Shown here: positions 8,771-17,110 of the stretch, piece after piece
Layout of the letters: every line of letters begins with the position of its first letter
How positions within the stretch are numbered: the stretch's first letter is position 1
NCBI RefSeq assembly: GCF_018130955.1
Contig: NZ_JAFCJM010000033.1
Location: 1-64,000 of the forward strand
Direction of reading: 5' to 3'
Length of the DNA: 64,000 nt
From: Bradyrhizobium liaoningense
GTDB lineage: Bacteria > Pseudomonadota > Alphaproteobacteria > Rhizobiales > Xanthobacteraceae
Notes under the pieces: model-generated
Seen by the model: the letters and a program-made list of their open reading frames with translations, nothing else
Told to the model about the DNA's origin: nothing
Database searches by the model: none
Translations under genes and position numbers: made by a program

Positions 8771-10453
8771 TCAATCGCTCGACGAGGCGCTGAGCAGCGC
8801 CTTGAGATAGGTCAGCGTGCTGTTGGCGCTCTCGATCGCGGCCTGGTATTTCGCATACTGGGTCTGGAGCTGCGTTTGCAGCGTCGACGCCGCGCTGTTG
8901 ATGTCGTCGACCTTCTGCTGCAGCTCGTCGTCGCGCGTCGTGAGATTGGTGATCAGCGTCTGCAGCGCGCCGGTCGACGAGGAGTAGTTCTTTGCGACCT
9001 GATAGAGCTGCGTGGCGATGCCGGAGGTCGACGTCACCGTGATCGACTGCGAGGTCGAACCGCTATAGGTGAACGCCATGCCGGCATAGATCGAGCCGGA
9101 CGCGCCGATGATGGTGGTGCCGCTGACGGTGAACAGCGACGAATCGCCGCCGACCGAGGCCGAAGCGAGGTTTCCGTCGGAATCGACCGTGAGGTCCAGA
9201 GTAAACGATTGCGGCGACGTCCCGGTGTTGACGACGCTGAGCTGGCTCGACGACGTCGTGGTCTGCGCCGACAGCAGCTCAGTCACGCCGCTGAGATTGG
9301 TGCTCAGGATATCCGACAGCGTCGAGGTGTCGAGCTCGAGCTCGTTGTTCTCGTTAAAGGACAGGCCGAGATCGGCCATGGTCAGGCCGCCCACGGTGCT
9401 GTTCAGGGCGTTCTGGAGCGCGTCCATGATGTTGCGCATGGTGCCGTCGCCAAACAGCACCGCACTCGAGGACGCCGTGCCGTCGGTGTCGGTCGACTGC
9501 TGCGCGATGACCTCGTCCCGAAAGGCATTGTAGTTGGTGACGAACGTCTCCAGCGCCGATTCGATCTGGCTGGTGTCGGTCTCGATGCTGATGTTGAGCG
9601 TCGTTCCGTCCGGCGTTGCCTGGAGCAGGTTGAAGGTGACCCCGGTCAGCACATCCGAAATGTCGTTGGTGTCGCGGGCCATCGCGATGCCGTCCAGCGT
9701 GAACTCGGCCGACTGCGCCTCCTGAAGCACGTCGGCAAACTCCCCGGAGCTGTCGGTCACGCCAAGCTTGTTGAGGATGTCGTCGCCGGACGTGCTGGAA
9801 TAGGCGATGTCGGCGGCGTCCTCGGTGCCCGTCAAGACCATCTCGTACGAGCCGCTCGACACCTGCACGATCGAGGCCTGGACGTTGGTCGTCGAGGTCT
9901 GCGCGTTGATGGCGTCGACGACGTCCTGGAGCGACATCGTGCCGGTCACCGTGATGTCGGCCGAAGAGCCGCCCTCGAGGCCGAGCGAGAAGGTCCCGGA
10001 ATAACCGAGCTCGTCGGTCTGGCTCGACTGCGTGGTCCCCACCACCTTGTGCGCGGTGGCGAGCTGGCTGATCGTCAGCGTGTGGTCGCCGGTCGCGGCC
10101 CCGTTCTTGATCGTCATCGACAGCGTCGAGGACGCACTGACGTCGCCGGTCGAGCTGATGCTCGCCGAACGGGTCGAAAATGCGTTGGTGGCGAGCGAAT
10201 TGACCACCGACGTCGCGAGCGACGCCAGCCCGGAATAGAGCGTCTTCAGGTCGCTCTGGAGCGTCTGATAGGCCGAGATCTTGGCCTGGTTGTTGGTGAT
10301 CGACGTCGAGATCGTCGTCGCCTGCGTCGTCTTCGCGCTGACGGCGGCTTCGATCAGCGCCGACCAGTCGATGCTGCTCGAATTGGTCGTCCCGCTCGTG
10401 GTGATCGAGACTCCCGAACTCGTGGTGCTTGTGCTCGAGCTGACGCTGGTCAC
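8771..10453 (-). CDS. fliD: Flagellar filament cap protein FliD
   Basis: A 560-residue filament-capping protein (HAP2). The N-terminal region around residues 28-90 contains the FliD_N pattern (IDWSALIEAAVSAKT and AKISAYQTLQSDLKTLYSGL) and the last 60 residues form the coiled-coil FliD_C helix (LQQKVDDINSAASTLQTQL). The whole protein is notably Ser/Thr-rich. It starts with GTG. The fliC gene precedes it with a 73-base gap that contains a strong hairpin, which may lower fliD expression relative to flagellin. Confidence 0.93.
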   Translation of the reverse strand: MTSVSSSTSTTSSGVSITTSGTTNSSSIDWSALIEAAVSAKTTQATTISTSITNNQAKISAYQTLQSDLKTLYSGLASLATSVVNSLATNAFSTRSASISSTGDVSASSTLSMTIKNGAATGDHTLTISQLATAHKVVGTTQSSQTDELGYSGTFSLGLEGGSSADITVTGTMSLQDVVDAINAQTSTTNVQASIVQVSSGSYEMVLTGTEDAADIAYSSTSGDDILNKLGVTDSSGEFADVLQEAQSAEFTLDGIAMARDTNDISDVLTGVTFNLLQATPDGTTLNISIETDTSQIESALETFVTNYNAFRDEVIAQQSTDTDGTASSSAVLFGDGTMRNIMDALQNALNSTVGGLTMADLGLSFNENNELELDTSTLSDILSTNLSGVTELLSAQTTTSSSQLSVVNTGTSPQSFTLDLTVDSDGNLASASVGGDSSLFTVSGTTIIGASGSIYAGMAFTYSGSTSQSITVTSTSGIATQLYQVAKNYSSSTGALQTLITNLTTRDDELQQKVDDINSAASTLQTQLQTQYAKYQAAIESANSTLTYLKALLSASSSD

Positions 10454-10477
10454 TTGCCTGACGATCCCCTGGGAACA

Positions 10478-10504
10478 ACCGGGCCGACGTCATGCCGGCC
10501 CGGT
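10478..10504. terminator. Hairpin between fliC and fliD
   Basis: A perfect 9-bp inverted repeat, ACCGGGCCG and CGGCCCGGT, with a 9-base loop, lies between the fliC stop and the fliD start. Only a short T-containing stretch follows on the minus strand, so it is more likely a partial terminator or mRNA-stabilising end for fliC than a full stop. Confidence 0.6.
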
Positions 10505-10526
10505 CAGATCATGATCGGCCGAACGC

Positions 10527-11351
10527 TTAGCCGAGCAGCTTGAGCAGGTACTGCGGCATCTGGTTCGCCGCCGCCAGCGCCGACACGGCGGCCTGGGTCT
10601 TCACTTCCGCCGACGACAGCTTGGACTGCTCGGCCGCGATGTCGACGTCCTTGATCGCCGAGTTCGCCGCCTGCAGGTTCTGGGTCTGGGTCGAGATCGA
10701 ATCGGCGCTGAAGTTGAAACGCGACTCCTGGGCGCCGATGCTGGCGCGCGCGGCCGAGACGGTGTCGATCGCCGTGTCCAGCGCGGTCAGCGCCGATGTT
10801 GCGCCCGACTGGGTGCTGACGTCGAGCGAGGACACGCTGAGCGAGGACGCAGTCAGGCTCGACAGCGTGATGGTGATGGTGTCGGAGCCGGACGAGCCGA
10901 CCAGCACGGAGACGCCGGAGGCGAACACGCTGGAGCCGTCGAGCAGGCTCTGGCTGGAATAGCGGGTGCCGCTCGCGATGGAATCGATTTCGCTCGTGAG
11001 CTGCGAGAATTCCGAGTTGATATAGGCGCGGCTGGAGTCGGTCGTGGTACCCGAAGCGGATTCCGACGCCAGCGACTTCATGCGGGCGAGAATGTCGGAA
11101 ATGTTCGAGGCGCCGCCATCGGCGGTCTGCAGGATCGCGGTGGCCTGCGAGGCGTTGGTCGCGGCCTGCTGCAGCGTGGTGACGTCGGAAGAGATGCGGG
11201 TCGAGATCGCAAGACCGGCGGCATCGTCGGAAGCGGACGTGATGCGCGAGCCGCTGGACAGTTTCGAGAGCGAGCTGGTCTCCTGCGCGGAGTTGACGTT
11301 GAGGTAACGGACCGCGGCGTTGGCGGCGGTATTGGTGTTGATCGCGGGCAT
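10527..11351 (-). CDS. fliC: Flagellin
   Basis: A 274-residue flagellin. Both conserved ends are present: the N-terminal D0/D1 helices with LSSGSRITSASDDAAGLAIS at about residues 33-52, and the C-terminal helix with AANQMPQYLLKLLG. The variable central domain is short, so the filament would be of the thin, smooth type (subunit about 28 kDa). The start at 11351 has an AGGAG ribosome site. Serine and threonine are abundant in the surface-exposed middle, a suitable target for O-linked modification by the cluster at 12703-17082 (inference). Confidence 0.94.
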   Translation of the reverse strand: MPAINTNTAANAAVRYLNVNSAQETSSLSKLSSGSRITSASDDAAGLAISTRISSDVTTLQQAATNASQATAILQTADGGASNISDILARMKSLASESASGTTTDSSRAYINSEFSQLTSEIDSIASGTRYSSQSLLDGSSVFASGVSVLVGSSGSDTITITLSSLTASSLSVSSLDVSTQSGATSALTALDTAIDTVSAARASIGAQESRFNFSADSISTQTQNLQAANSAIKDVDIAAEQSKLSSAEVKTQAAVSALAAANQMPQYLLKLLG

Positions 11352-11465
11352 TGGAGGCTCCTGTGCTGATGGGCATGACGCCGCATCGTTGAAGGCGATT
11401 GACGACGACGCGGGCGCAGCCCCGTCCACCCGCTCAAACGAAGGAGCGGCGGACGATCAGGCGGG

Positions 11466-11487
11466 AAATCTTTCGGAAGGAAGATTT
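11466..11487. promoter_or_regulatory. AT-rich inverted repeat between sigma gene and fliC
   Basis: AAATCTT and AAGATTT form a 7-bp inverted repeat with an 8-base spacer, just after the sigma-factor stop codon and about 115 bases before fliC. It could be an operator of fliC or a weak terminator. I found no convincing sigma-28 or sigma-54 promoter here. Confidence 0.35.
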
Positions 11488-11492
11488 TATGG

Positions 11493-12191
11493 TTAGCAGT
11501 CGGTAAACGCGGTCCGGATGTCGCGTTCGTGCCGGCACAGGAGCTGGCGAAGCTGCTGGCGGCCGCGCTTGAGGAGCGATTCCACCGCGGCGACCGTGGT
11601 GTCCATGACCTGCGCGATCTCGCCGTTGCTCATGTTCTCATGATAGGACAGGATCACCGCAATGCGCTGCTGCTCGGGCAGACGCTGCATTGCAAGCTCC
11701 AGCATGTCGTTCAGCTCGTTGCGCTCGATCACGCGCGAGGCGTCCGGCTGTCCGTCGGCGACCTCCGGCACGGCATCGACATTCTCGTTGCGCGGCTTGC
11801 GGCGCAGATCGATGCAGCGGTTGGAGATGACGCGATAGAGCCAGGTGGAGAATTTTGCGCGGCCGTGCTGCCAGCGGCCGCGATGGCTCCAGATCTTCAG
11901 CATGGTGTCCTGCACCACATCCTCGGCGTCGGCCGCGTTGCCGACGATGCGCAGCGCGATCGCATAGGCACGATCGATGTGACGTTCGACCAGCATGCGG
12001 AACGCCGTCTCGTCGTCGGCTGCCAGCCGATCGAGGAGCTCGCTGTCCTCGTCGAGCACGACATCGGCCGCAACAGGGTCGCTGTCCGGCGCGATCGAGG
12101 CCGACGAGACCAGCGGCGCATTCGCTTCCGTCGTGACTGTCGTCGCGATCTCGGCTTCGGCGGGAGCAAAAACGTCCAGCGCAAAACTCAT
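11493..12191 (-). CDS. ECF-type RNA polymerase sigma factor
   Basis: A 232-residue sigma factor with region 2 (AFRMLVERHIDRAYAIALRI then DAEDVVQDTMLKIWSH, about residues 65-105) and region 4 (LPEQQRIAVILSYHENMSNG then a helix-turn-helix, about residues 175-220). There is no region 3, which places it in the ECF group. The N-terminal 50 residues are a low-complexity extension. The start at 12191 follows GGAGATTGCGGG. No typical anti-sigma gene is adjacent. It lies immediately upstream of fliC on the same strand, so control of flagellin or the neighbouring modification genes is plausible but unproven. Confidence 0.88.
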   Translation of the reverse strand: MSFALDVFAPAEAEIATTVTTEANAPLVSSASIAPDSDPVAADVVLDEDSELLDRLAADDETAFRMLVERHIDRAYAIALRIVGNAADAEDVVQDTMLKIWSHRGRWQHGRAKFSTWLYRVISNRCIDLRRKPRNENVDAVPEVADGQPDASRVIERNELNDMLELAMQRLPEQQRIAVILSYHENMSNGEIAQVMDTTVAAVESLLKRGRQQLRQLLCRHERDIRTAFTDC

Positions 12192-12315
12192 CCCGCAATC
12201 TCCAACCCGCAATGCCGGTGGCGCATCTTCCACACGGCTTCCAGGCGTTGAACGCGGGGCGCGAACAATCCAGGCGGAGAATTTTTGTTATTTTTCAAGA
12301 TGTTAGTCGGTAGCT

Positions 12316-12335
12316 TTTGCCGGTCGGCCGGCAAA
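12316..12335. promoter_or_regulatory. Perfect inverted repeat upstream of the ECF sigma gene
   Basis: TTTGCCGG and CCGGCAAA are separated by four bases, giving an 8-bp stem about 125 bases upstream of the sigma-factor start. It could be an operator or a leader hairpin. Confidence 0.4.
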
Positions 12336-12556
12336 GATTGCCGGTGACGCGCGACGAAGCGCGCATTCGTTGGGCAATCGTCGACATCGTCTCGCATCAT
12401 CGCGGATCATTCATCTCGAACAGAGCTGCACAGAAAAACGCTGTGATTACGCGGCACTGAACTGATCGAGCACATCACGCAACGCGCGTGCGAATGATCG
12501 ATTGTTTCCGAGTGGAAATGAACGCGAGACGACTTTTTCACTCGGCAATTTTTTCC

Positions 12557-12621
12557 GAATCACAATTCGAACCTAACGGATTTTTTGAATCTGTCAGTCG
12601 GCAGATGCGCGATTTTGAATC
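12557..12621. promoter_or_regulatory. Three CcrM-type GAATC sites at exact 30-bp spacing
   Basis: GAATC occurs at 12557-12561, 12587-12591 and 12617-12621, each preceded by a T-tract. GANTC is the target of the alphaproteobacterial cell-cycle methylase CcrM. Even spacing near three helical turns, with phased T-tracts, suggests a bent, methylation-sensitive control region for the operon starting at 12703. Confidence 0.45.
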
Positions 12622-12637
12622 GCGCATCGATTTTTTT
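12604..12637 (+). terminator. Intrinsic terminator or attenuator before the HAD gene
   Basis: A perfect 11-bp stem (GATGCGCGATT / AATCGCGCATC, three-base loop) is followed by GA and seven T on the plus strand. It lies 66 bases before the HAD gene start and in the same direction, so it may act as an attenuator of that operon or end a short leader RNA. There is no T-tract on the other strand. Confidence 0.75.
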
Positions 12638-12702
12638 CGACGTCGCACGCCTGAATTCGCACGCACGTACGTTGATCGCTTCGATTGGCGGAGAATTTTG
12701 GG

Positions 12703-15135
12703 ATGAACGTCGCAACGATCGACGCACAGCGTCGCGCGAAAATTGTTTCTGCTTGGTCGTTCGATGTTTTCGATACGTTTCTGATGCGCGCCTGCACGAC
12801 GCCGGATGGCGTATTTGAAAGGACTTACGAGCTATCAGGCATTTCACGAACTTATCCGGATGTTTCTGCCAGTTTCGTTCAGCATCGAACGCAAGCCGAA
12901 TCACGTGCGCGACGGACCGCGAAGGACACGCGCGGCACGAGCGAGGTGCACATCGCCGACATCTATTCCTTCTTTCCGTTCAGGCTGTTCGGCCTGAAAC
13001 GCGCGCATCTTCGCGATATCGTTGAGGCCGAGTTCGAGGCCGAGCTCGAGCTTTGCCGCGTCAACCCGGACATGCTCCGGCAATATCTGGACATGAAACA
13101 CCTGGGCCATCGGGTCGGTTTCATCTCCGACACCTATTGGAACTCGAACCAGCTCACGCGCCTGCTGCGTGCCTGCCGCCCGGGATTGTCCTGGGACTTC
13201 CTCTATGCGTCCTGCGACCACGGCAGCAGCAAGAGCGAAGCCTTGTTCGCGACATATCTGTCCGAACAGGGGGTCGATCCGGCGGCGTCCTTTCATATCG
13301 GCGACAATGAGCGCGCCGACATCAGGGGCGCGAAGCGCTACGGCCTCCGTCCGCGCCATTATCCGCAGGCCAGCCCGCAGCTCGCATCAAAGCTCCAGCG
13401 CGAAACCGCGATGTTCGAGCTGCTGTGTCAGGGGTGGCCGGCGCGGCTCGACCACGGCTCGCGCACGCTGCGCAGAATGGTGGCGGCGCGCAGTACCGAG
13501 ACGTCGCCGGCCTTTCAACTCGGATTGACGGTGCTCGGCCCGGTCATGACGGCGTTCGACACCTTCGTCGCGGCTCGCCGCGAGGAGCTCGATGCACCCG
13601 ATCGACATATCGCCGTCAGCTTCCTCGGGCGCGACGGTTTTCTGTCGCACCTGATATGGCAGAACGGTCGTGACGCCGCGTCCGCCTATATCGAGATCAA
13701 CCGTCGCGTCAGCCTCATCGCCTCGGCCGACACCATGCAGCCGCTGCTCGACCTGCTCGGCAAGGTCCTGAAGATCGACGCTCCGACCTTTCGCGACATG
13801 ATAAAGGTGCTGCCTCCCCCCGTAGCGGACTTCTTCGCGCAATGTCCCGACGGCATCGCGACCGGGGAGGAATTGGCGGAAGCCCTGCCCCATCTGATGG
13901 ACGAGCGAGAGATCACCGCACTCGCCGCGGGCCTGCGCGCCCGACTGCTCGCCTATCTGCGCGAGGTCATTCCCGATTTCGACCGCTGCACCGATCTCGT
14001 GCTGGCCGATCTCGGCTATTCCGGCAGCGTACAGAAGGCGCTGCGTCGCATCTTCGACCAGGAAGGCATCGCGATCCGCCTGCACGGCGCCTACCTGATC
14101 TCGCTCGACGACACTGTTGACGATCTCACTGACTGCGACACCGCGGAAGGCTTCATCTCCGATCTCGTGGTCACCCCGCACGTCAAACGCATGCTGATCC
14201 GCAACGTGGCCTTGCTCGAGCAGATCTGCTGCTCCGCCGAGGGCTCGGTACGCGATTACCGGGACGGCGAGGTGCTGCGCGAAATCAATCCGCGACCCCG
14301 AGCGCAGATTGACCTGGCCTCAGAGATCCAGGCGGGCGCCCTCGCCTATGCCGCCAACGCAGGCGAAGTTGCCGCCGGTTTTGGGCTGCAGCCCCATGCG
14401 TCGCTCGATCTCGCGGCGCGCTGGAGTGCGGCGACGCTGGCGCGGCTCCTGTTGCTCCCGGACGACGACGAACTGGCGCTGCTCGGCGGACTGAAGCACG
14501 ACGTCAACCTCGGCACGCACGCGCTGGCACCGATGCTCGACGCCGGCTTCATCCGCAATCAGGTCACCGCGCGCGGCCTGACCGCCGCCTGCACCTCTGC
14601 CGCTCCGCCGATGTGGCTCGCCGGCAGCTTTGCCAGCCTCTCTCCATCCTACGCTTACCTCTATGCGATGTTTGGCGCGAACCGCCTCCCTGCCGATGTC
14701 TTCGAGGAGACGCCTTGCGGCTCGTTGCAGGTGGGATTGTTCCGCGCGGGCGGCGACGCGTCGATGGAGACCGTTACTCTATACCGCACCGGTCTCGGCG
14801 AATTGCGCCTGCGCGTCCCGATCTCGCGCGCCATGGGCATCACCATGATCGTACTGCCGTTGGCAAGGGCCACGCGCGACGGCCTGCTTCACGCCGTCAC
14901 CGTGCAATCAGGCGAAACCGTCCGCGACGCCGCGGAAAGCCAGGACGTGACGGCCATCCCCCGGGAGCGGCTAAGCCATGCGGGACTCACGCTGAACGGC
15001 GCCGCCTATCATGCTGCTGATGACGAGGGTTGCCTGCTGATCCCGGTCGCTCCGATGACGCAGGAGATCGCGATCCATTCCATTGCGATCACCCCGCTCG
15101 GCCACGCTCCCACCGTCCCAGACCGTCGAGAATAG
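12703..15135 (+). CDS. HAD-superfamily hydrolase-like protein with long C-terminal domain
   Basis: An 810-residue protein. The first 230 residues form a HAD domain: SFDVFDTFL (residues 19-27, nucleophile Asp21), ISDTYW (motif II), a Lys in GSSKSEA, and GDNERADIRGAKRYG (motif IV). The rest, with SFLGRDGFL and ADLGYSGSVQ motifs, resembles the long C-terminal region of COG5610-type predicted hydrolases, often found in surface polysaccharide or flagellar modification loci. GGAG precedes the start. It heads a three-gene plus-strand cluster, divergent from the ECF sigma and flagellin genes. The substrate is unknown; a sugar phosphate is a reasonable guess. Confidence 0.75.
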   Translation: MNVATIDAQRRAKIVSAWSFDVFDTFLMRACTTPDGVFERTYELSGISRTYPDVSASFVQHRTQAESRARRTAKDTRGTSEVHIADIYSFFPFRLFGLKRAHLRDIVEAEFEAELELCRVNPDMLRQYLDMKHLGHRVGFISDTYWNSNQLTRLLRACRPGLSWDFLYASCDHGSSKSEALFATYLSEQGVDPAASFHIGDNERADIRGAKRYGLRPRHYPQASPQLASKLQRETAMFELLCQGWPARLDHGSRTLRRMVAARSTETSPAFQLGLTVLGPVMTAFDTFVAARREELDAPDRHIAVSFLGRDGFLSHLIWQNGRDAASAYIEINRRVSLIASADTMQPLLDLLGKVLKIDAPTFRDMIKVLPPPVADFFAQCPDGIATGEELAEALPHLMDEREITALAAGLRARLLAYLREVIPDFDRCTDLVLADLGYSGSVQKALRRIFDQEGIAIRLHGAYLISLDDTVDDLTDCDTAEGFISDLVVTPHVKRMLIRNVALLEQICCSAEGSVRDYRDGEVLREINPRPRAQIDLASEIQAGALAYAANAGEVAAGFGLQPHASLDLAARWSAATLARLLLLPDDDELALLGGLKHDVNLGTHALAPMLDAGFIRNQVTARGLTAACTSAAPPMWLAGSFASLSPSYAYLYAMFGANRLPADVFEETPCGSLQVGLFRAGGDASMETVTLYRTGLGELRLRVPISRAMGITMIVLPLARATRDGLLHAVTVQSGETVRDAAESQDVTAIPRERLSHAGLTLNGAAYHAADDEGCLLIPVAPMTQEIAIHSIAITPLGHAPTVPDRRE

Positions 15136-15202
15136 TCCGCCTGATCGTGCCTCCCCGGCCGTTGAAGTGAACGGGCCGGCACGACGCAAGGGGGCACTGG
15201 AA

Positions 15203-16531
15203 TTGACCGACGACACGCACGCACAGCTCGACGACCTCCTGCGCAAGACGGGCATCAGGCTCGGCCATGTCCAGCGCGACCGCCTCACCTGGCTGGTCGG
15301 CCGCTACGGCGCCCCGACGCTCGGCGGTCAGTATGAAGGCCTGCGCCATGGCGGGGTCATCGTCCTGACGGAGCCTCCGAGCGGAGCCGCGGCCGAGCTG
15401 TTCTATCGCTCGCTGCACTCCGGCTGCGCCGTGGTCATTCCCTTCGGTGAAAATCCCGGCTTCGATTTCCTCAAGTCAAAGCTCACCGAATTCGGCACGG
15501 TCAGCCCGAGCGCCGAGGGCCCGCACGAATTGTGGTGGGGCGGTATCGGCTGGTCAAAGCTGATCGCGAGCGCCGATGGCGCCACGATCCGGCCGCGCGT
15601 CATCTCCTTTTATCCCTATGGCAGTGATCCCGACAGCATCCGCAGCCTGAGGCAATCGCTCGACGAGCTGGAGCTGGACTCCCACATCGAGCCGATTGCA
15701 GCCGAGCTTGGCGAGCAGGTGCTGTGCTTCGAGAAGGCCGAGTTTTTGGCCCGGATGTGGCAGCGTTACAGCGAGCCGCTCCTGTTCCTGGAAGCCGGGG
15801 CGATCGTTCGCGAGGCGCCCTTGCTGCCGTCGGCGCTCGGCTGCGACGTTGCACTCCACAAGTGGAACCGCTGGGAAATGTCGGCGCGTACGCTCTATCT
15901 CGGCCGCACCGCGCGCGCCGAGCAATTGCTGCGGAGCTGGCATCATCTCGCGGCGTCCTATCCGGCGATCTGGGACGGCTATCTGCTCGACCAGGCCTGG
16001 AGCCTCACCTCCTCGCAAGGCCCGCTCGACACGGTGTGGCTGCCGCGCTGCTATCACGCGATGAGGGGCGACCTCGCCGCCGCGCGCGCCACCATCCAGT
16101 ACAACGAGCAGACCACGACGACCAGCCTCGGCCCGGATCCGAGCTTCGCCGGCCTCGTCCGAGCAGCGCGTCGCGCGAGCCGGACCGGTGCGCGCGACGC
16201 CTTCATGGTCATGACGTCGGAGGCCGCCAACGAGAACGGCGTTGCCGTCATCCTGCGCGACGTCGAGGCCAATGACGCCCGCGCGGTGGCCGCTACGGTG
16301 GAAGCCGTGACCGGCGCGTTCGCGGCCGATTGCGGCGGTTACAAGCGGTTCGAACTGTCGCTCTGCGCCCTCAGAGACGATCTCGGTGCAGCCCGGGCCG
16401 CGGCGCAGCAGGCACACTACCGCATCCTGGAGATCGCGCCGGGCCAGTTGATCCCGCGCGATTTCTTCGCCGCGCACGCTCAACACGCGGTCGACCACAC
16501 GGTCATGACTGCGCGCTACCTCTTCCCCTGA
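15203..16531 (+). CDS. Unrecognised glycosyltransferase-like protein
   Basis: A 442-residue protein with no signal peptide or membrane segment. The central part (about residues 130-300) has the feel of a GT-A nucleotide-sugar transferase: a RVISFYPYGSDPD strand-loop, LLFLEAGAIVREAP in place of a DxD strand, and YPAIWDGYLLDQAWSL. I cannot assign a family. I chose the TTG start at 15203 because AAGGGGG (15188-15194) lies eight bases before it; an in-frame GTG at 15167 has no ribosome site. It starts 67 bases after the HAD gene. A role in adding or making a surface sugar is inferred from the neighbours. Confidence 0.55.
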   Translation: MTDDTHAQLDDLLRKTGIRLGHVQRDRLTWLVGRYGAPTLGGQYEGLRHGGVIVLTEPPSGAAAELFYRSLHSGCAVVIPFGENPGFDFLKSKLTEFGTVSPSAEGPHELWWGGIGWSKLIASADGATIRPRVISFYPYGSDPDSIRSLRQSLDELELDSHIEPIAAELGEQVLCFEKAEFLARMWQRYSEPLLFLEAGAIVREAPLLPSALGCDVALHKWNRWEMSARTLYLGRTARAEQLLRSWHHLAASYPAIWDGYLLDQAWSLTSSQGPLDTVWLPRCYHAMRGDLAAARATIQYNEQTTTTSLGPDPSFAGLVRAARRASRTGARDAFMVMTSEAANENGVAVILRDVEANDARAVAATVEAVTGAFAADCGGYKRFELSLCALRDDLGAARAAAQQAHYRILEIAPGQLIPRDFFAAHAQHAVDHTVMTARYLFP

Positions 16532-16545
16532 CGGACATCCGCGAC

Positions 16546-17082
16546 ATGCTCAAGACCATCATTTTGCTCACCCACACCGTCCAGCAGCAGCGTCCGCTTG
16601 CGAACCTGCTCCGTGAATACAACCCGGATCTCGCCTTCTGCTCCGCACTCCGCGCGCAGGATCTGGCTGCCATCGCACCGGAGATCCTTCGGGATGCCCG
16701 CCTGGTGTGCTTTGCCAACGACATCCCGGTCTCCGAGAAGTTTTTGCTCCAGCTCGGTCATGGCGCCTACAAATTCCATATCGCGCCGCTGCAATATCCA
16801 GGCTTGCCGCCGGCGCCGGACGAGATCGACGGCGACGCACGGTGTTTTTCGGCTATCGCGCAATCGATGACGGTCTGGCCGGACTCGAAGACGGTGGTTG
16901 GACTGGAAACGCTGACCATTCCGGAGGGAACGGCGTTGGCCGAGCGCGAACGGATGGTCTTTGCCCGCCTCGCACATCTGTTCTGGCGCATGTCGCCGCT
17001 GATTGCCTGCGAGGCGACCGAGCTGCCCGGCGTCATCGATCCCGGCGACAGCCAGCGGCCTTCGCTGGCGATGATGAATTGA
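16546..17082 (+). CDS. Formyltransferase-like small protein
   Basis: A 178-residue protein, 14 bases after the preceding gene. Its middle (KFHIAPLQYPGLPPAP, about residues 75-90, then CFSAIAQSMTVWPDSKTVV) resembles the formyltransferase core in which a His in an NxHPSLLPxYRG-like loop and a later Asp are catalytic; here the His is present but the Asn is replaced by Lys. The later segment ETLTIPEGTALAERERMVFARL matches the trailing helix of that fold. It is shorter than methionyl-tRNA formyltransferase and lacks its C-terminal domain. An N-formylation step on an amino sugar is possible but not demonstrated. Confidence 0.5.
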   Translation: MLKTIILLTHTVQQQRPLANLLREYNPDLAFCSALRAQDLAAIAPEILRDARLVCFANDIPVSEKFLLQLGHGAYKFHIAPLQYPGLPPAPDEIDGDARCFSAIAQSMTVWPDSKTVVGLETLTIPEGTALAERERMVFARLAHLFWRMSPLIACEATELPGVIDPGDSQRPSLAMMN

Positions 17083-17110
17083 GGTCGATGGCTACGGCCC
17101 CCGTCACGGG

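Larger units (their letters stand above)
12336..12702. other. AT-rich divergent regulatory region
   Basis: This 367-base stretch has no supported gene and is visibly richer in A and T than its surroundings. On the plus strand it holds three T-tracts, each followed by GAATC at 12557, 12587 and 12617, exactly 30 bases apart. CCGAGTG (12508-12514) pairs with CACTCGG (12539-12545) and is followed by CAATTTTTT, giving a terminator-like long hairpin. A second, perfect terminator hairpin follows at 12604-12637. Open frames across it are low-quality and lack ribosome sites. Confidence 0.6.

Noticed and set aside
8444..10543. Long open frame antisense to fliD
   Set aside because: It is a reading-frame shadow of a high-GC, codon-biased gene: Arg/Gly/Asp-rich, no family pattern, no ribosome site.
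11352..11490. Sigma-28 promoter of fliC
   Set aside because: A TAAA is present but nothing like GCCGATAA at the right spacing.
12557..12637. Possible short CRISPR-like or tandem repeat because of 30-bp spacing
   Set aside because: Only the GAATC and T-run recur; the rest of the units differ, and there are no cas genes.
12488..12706. Small open frame of 72 codons in the AT-rich region before the HAD gene
   Set aside because: No ribosome site, composition unlike a protein, and it runs through a perfect terminator hairpin.
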